A stretch of DNA of 64,000 nucleotides from Tamlana carrageenivorans (GTDB lineage: Bacteria; Bacteroidota; Bacteroidia; Flavobacteriales; Flavobacteriaceae). Location: positions 992,001 through 1,056,000 of the forward strand of contig NZ_CP025938.1 in NCBI RefSeq assembly GCF_002893765.1, given 5' to 3'. A model generated the notes under the pieces. That model had not been told where the DNA came from. It searched no databases and worked only from the letters and a program-made list of their open reading frames with translations. Of the stretch, positions 62,112-64,000 are shown piece after piece. Within the stretch, counting starts at the first letter, position 1, and each line of letters starts with the position of its first letter. A program made the position numbers and the translations under genes.

Positions 62112-62930
62112 ATGAGGGAATTCGAAAAAATTGACTTTGAAGCCTGGATGGCTTTGGCCGTAGATTACGGACTTAAACTTATAGGGGCCATTGCTATATG
62201 GATTATAGGCTCTTGGGTTATCTCAAAACTTTTAAAAAGCATTAAAACAGTTATGTCCAAAGGAAACTACGACGAAAGTCTTCAAGGTTTCTTATCTAAT
62301 CTTGCTAGTTGGGGACTTAAAATCGTATTAATAATCGTGGTGCTAGGCACTTTAGGTGTGGAAACAACATCATTTGCAGCAATTCTTGCTGCTGCAGGTT
62401 TGGCTGTTGGTTTAGCCTTACAAGGGTCCCTTTCTAATTTTGCTGGAGGTGTTCTCATTATGATTTTTAAACCTTTTAAAGTAGGCGATGTTATTGAAGC
62501 TCAAGGTGAAATTGGTGGTGTAAAAGAAATTACCATCTTCACTACCAAACTTACAGGTTTATCAAACAAAGAAATTATCATTCCTAATGGATCTTTATCT
62601 AACGGAAATATTGTAAACTATACGGTTGCAGGAACCCGTCGTGTAGATTTAACCTTTGGTGTAGACTATGCTTCAGATATTAAAAAGACCAAAGAAGTAT
62701 TAATGAATGTTTTAAAAGCACATCCATTAGTAATAGAAGATCCTGCACCAACAGTTAATGTTTCAGAATTAGCTGATAGCTCGGTAAACTTTGCCGTGAG
62801 ACCATGGTGCGCTTCTGGAGACTATTGGACCGTATATTTTGAAGTTACAGAAAACGTAAAAGAAGCCCTTGATGCAGCTGGAATTGAAATTCCTTACCCA
62901 CATCAAGTTGAAATTCATAAAGAGGCTTAA
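62112..62930 (+). CDS. Small-conductance mechanosensitive channel (MscS family)
   Basis: 272 residues from the ATG at 62112. Membrane helices at about 15-37, 63-81 and the pore-lining TM3 (about 85-115; LAAAGLAVGLALQGSLSNFA), then PFKVGDVIEAQG and the soluble beta/alpha-beta vestibule (about 130-272; IIIPNGSLSNGNIVNYT). Minimal three-helix form. It opens under membrane tension to release solutes. Its stop overlaps the stop of the convergent tsaB gene by 3 bases (TTAA). Confidence 0.93.
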   Translation: MREFEKIDFEAWMALAVDYGLKLIGAIAIWIIGSWVISKLLKSIKTVMSKGNYDESLQGFLSNLASWGLKIVLIIVVLGTLGVETTSFAAILAAAGLAVGLALQGSLSNFAGGVLIMIFKPFKVGDVIEAQGEIGGVKEITIFTTKLTGLSNKEIIIPNGSLSNGNIVNYTVAGTRRVDLTFGVDYASDIKKTKEVLMNVLKAHPLVIEDPAPTVNVSELADSSVNFAVRPWCASGDYWTVYFEVTENVKEALDAAGIEIPYPHQVEIHKEA

Positions 62931-63607
62931 GACTTTGGTTTTGGCTTTAGCGCCACAAAATCTTTCAAGTAATAAGGTTCAAAATAAGCGACATCTTCGG
63001 TGTCGCTTATTTTGTATTTCATATTAGCGATTTCCCCCATAAAGTTCGCCGATGGTAATTTACCGTCTATAAAACGTGCATTGGCATGCTGAATAATGGT
63101 TTTTGTTTTTTCTACACCGCTTCCTACGAAGTAAACCAGTCCTTGTTCTAGGTACGCCATGAAAGACGATTCATCTAAAATTTGGGCTTGTGTTTCACGT
63201 ACCACATTATAATCAATATCATAAACCGCCGAGTACACTTCCATACGTCTAGCGTCTAACATAGCCACAATCACACCACTTTCGGCTTTCACTTGTTGCG
63301 CTAAAGCTTCAAGCGTAGGTACCGCTATTAAAGGCTTATTTAAGGCATAGCAAAGCCCTTTTGCTGCCGAAACACCAATTCGCAGTCCGGTATAGGACCC
63401 AGGTCCTTTACTTACAGATATCGCTGCTAAATCTTCAGCAGTGATATTACCTGTCTTTAAAACAGCATCGATATACATGTGTAGACGTTCGGCATGCGAA
63501 TAATTTTTATCATTATCCTCCTTTAACACTAAGGTTTTCCCATCTTTTGACAGCGAAACCGAACAATTCGTTGTTGCAGTTTCAATATTTAAAATGTACG
63601 TACTCAA
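62927..63607 (-). CDS. tsaB: tRNA threonylcarbamoyladenosine biosynthesis protein TsaB
   Basis: 226 residues of the ASKHA fold: MSTYILNIETATTNCSVSL (about 1-19), SKGPGSYTGLRIGVSAAKGL (about 68-87), MLDARRMEVYSAVYD (about 115-130). It activates TsaD in making t6A on ANN-decoding tRNAs. The TolC-family gene ends one base upstream on the same strand, so the two are probably co-transcribed. Confidence 0.93.
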   Translation of the reverse strand: MSTYILNIETATTNCSVSLSKDGKTLVLKEDNDKNYSHAERLHMYIDAVLKTGNITAEDLAAISVSKGPGSYTGLRIGVSAAKGLCYALNKPLIAVPTLEALAQQVKAESGVIVAMLDARRMEVYSAVYDIDYNVVRETQAQILDESSFMAYLEQGLVYFVGSGVEKTKTIIQHANARFIDGKLPSANFMGEIANMKYKISDTEDVAYFEPYYLKDFVALKPKPKS

Positions 63608-63608
63608 A

Positions 63609-64000
63609 TTAATCTGTTATTGGTTTTCCCATGTAAAAGTCTAAAACTTTTGTCTTAAAAACAAAATCATATTTAGCATTAACTAACGATGATTGTGCAT
63701 TTACGTATTTTACACGAGCTTGCTCTAAATCAAAAGACGTAATAATGCCAGCTTTAAAGCGCTCTTGGGTATTATTCATAGCTATTTCTTGCGCTTCTAG
63801 AGCTTTTTTAGAGGCAACATAAGATTTAAAAGCTGCTTGGGCATCGGTAAAAGCCCGTTGAATATTAGATTCTAAATCTAACTTGGCTTGATCTAAACTT
63901 AATAAACTATTGGCTTCATCAATTTTAGATTTAGCCACATTGGTTTTATTTTCAAACCTTGAGAAAATAGGAATGTTTACACTAATTCGAAAGCCGTGTG
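63609..64000 (-). CDS. TolC-family outer-membrane efflux protein, C-terminal part (cut by window edge)
   Basis: Open to the window edge, about 130 residues visible. It shows the TolC pattern: VNIPIFSRFENKTNVAKSKI (strand and helix start), then long alpha-helical hairpins with ERFKAGIITSFDLEQARVKYVNAQSSLVNAKYD-type sequence (in parts) and the end FYMGKPI. It forms the outer-membrane tunnel of a tripartite efflux pump. The rest lies upstream of the window. It adjoins tsaB. Confidence 0.85.
   Translation of the reverse strand, partial: HGFRISVNIPIFSRFENKTNVAKSKIDEANSLLSLDQAKLDLESNIQRAFTDAQAAFKSYVASKKALEAQEIAMNNTQERFKAGIITSFDLEQARVKYVNAQSSLVNAKYDFVFKTKVLDFYMGKPITD

Overview
The window is a chromosomal segment from a member of the Bacteroidota, most likely a marine Flavobacteriaceae. 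The evidence is the gene content (SusC/SusD pair with a hybrid two-component regulator, PorP/SprF, a type IX sorting tail, DUF6089, DUF4286), low GC, promoter-like TAnnTTTG boxes just upstream of genes, and few Shine-Dalgarno sequences. The genus is not determined here.

Layout. 1-2186: 3' end of aspartate kinase and a fused two-domain lipid acyltransferase. 2187-5716: a scarred stretch with a 7-bp tandem repeat, two convergent genes (DUF805 and TM2) that have each lost their 3' end at one junction, a complete IS30-family element, a DUF1801 gene and a 2-hydroxyacid dehydrogenase. 5717-21400: a polysaccharide/oligosaccharide utilization locus. It holds a one-protein hybrid two-component regulator, a tiny membrane ORF, susC and susD on +, and a facing operon GH3 - SMP-30 lactonase - GH3 on -. 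The three regulatory gaps share a TGCAACA-centred motif, a candidate operator for the regulator. 21577-22542: a multi-hairpin element, an unknown lipoprotein and tRNA-Leu(CAA). 22688-25019: prs, rplY, pth. 25020-30510: an accessory insert with a T9SS-exported M12-type metalloprotease, an Mrr-type restriction endonuclease and an HNH endonuclease broken by an IS256-family element. That element is flanked by an abnormally long 61-bp direct repeat and carries a 135-bp tandem duplication of its own 3' end.

30583-46612 is mostly housekeeping: ribF, an HTTM/gamma-carboxylase-like protein, serS, a TPR protein, DUF4286, rsmA, mgtE, a YicC-type RNase, gmk, nadD, gpsA, clpX and clpP, with small unknowns between. 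46752-58525 holds tig, a small membrane protein, an esterase, pdxJ, then the envelope cluster CBS protein - nadK - DUF6089 - uppS - bamA - ompH - ompH - murI. 58531-64000 holds a structured RNA-like intergenic element, a gamma-carbonic anhydrase homologue, PorP/SprF, a NifU-type Fe-S scaffold with a duplicated N-domain, dodecin, MscS, tsaB and the 3' end of a TolC-family gene.

How parts work together. In the utilization locus, the sensor would detect an oligosaccharide in the periplasm and switch on the SusCD importer and the facing operon, whose two GH3 enzymes trim oligosaccharides while the lactonase may open a sugar lactone. No endo-acting glycanase is present, so the locus looks specialised for short beta-linked sugars (inference). 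UppS, BamA and the two Skp-like chaperones serve cell-wall precursor supply and outer-membrane protein assembly. I see no CRISPR array, rRNA or prophage. The most unusual items are the shared operator-like motif, the IS256 scar in a restriction locus, the reciprocal truncation at about 2690 and the structured element at 58531-58694.
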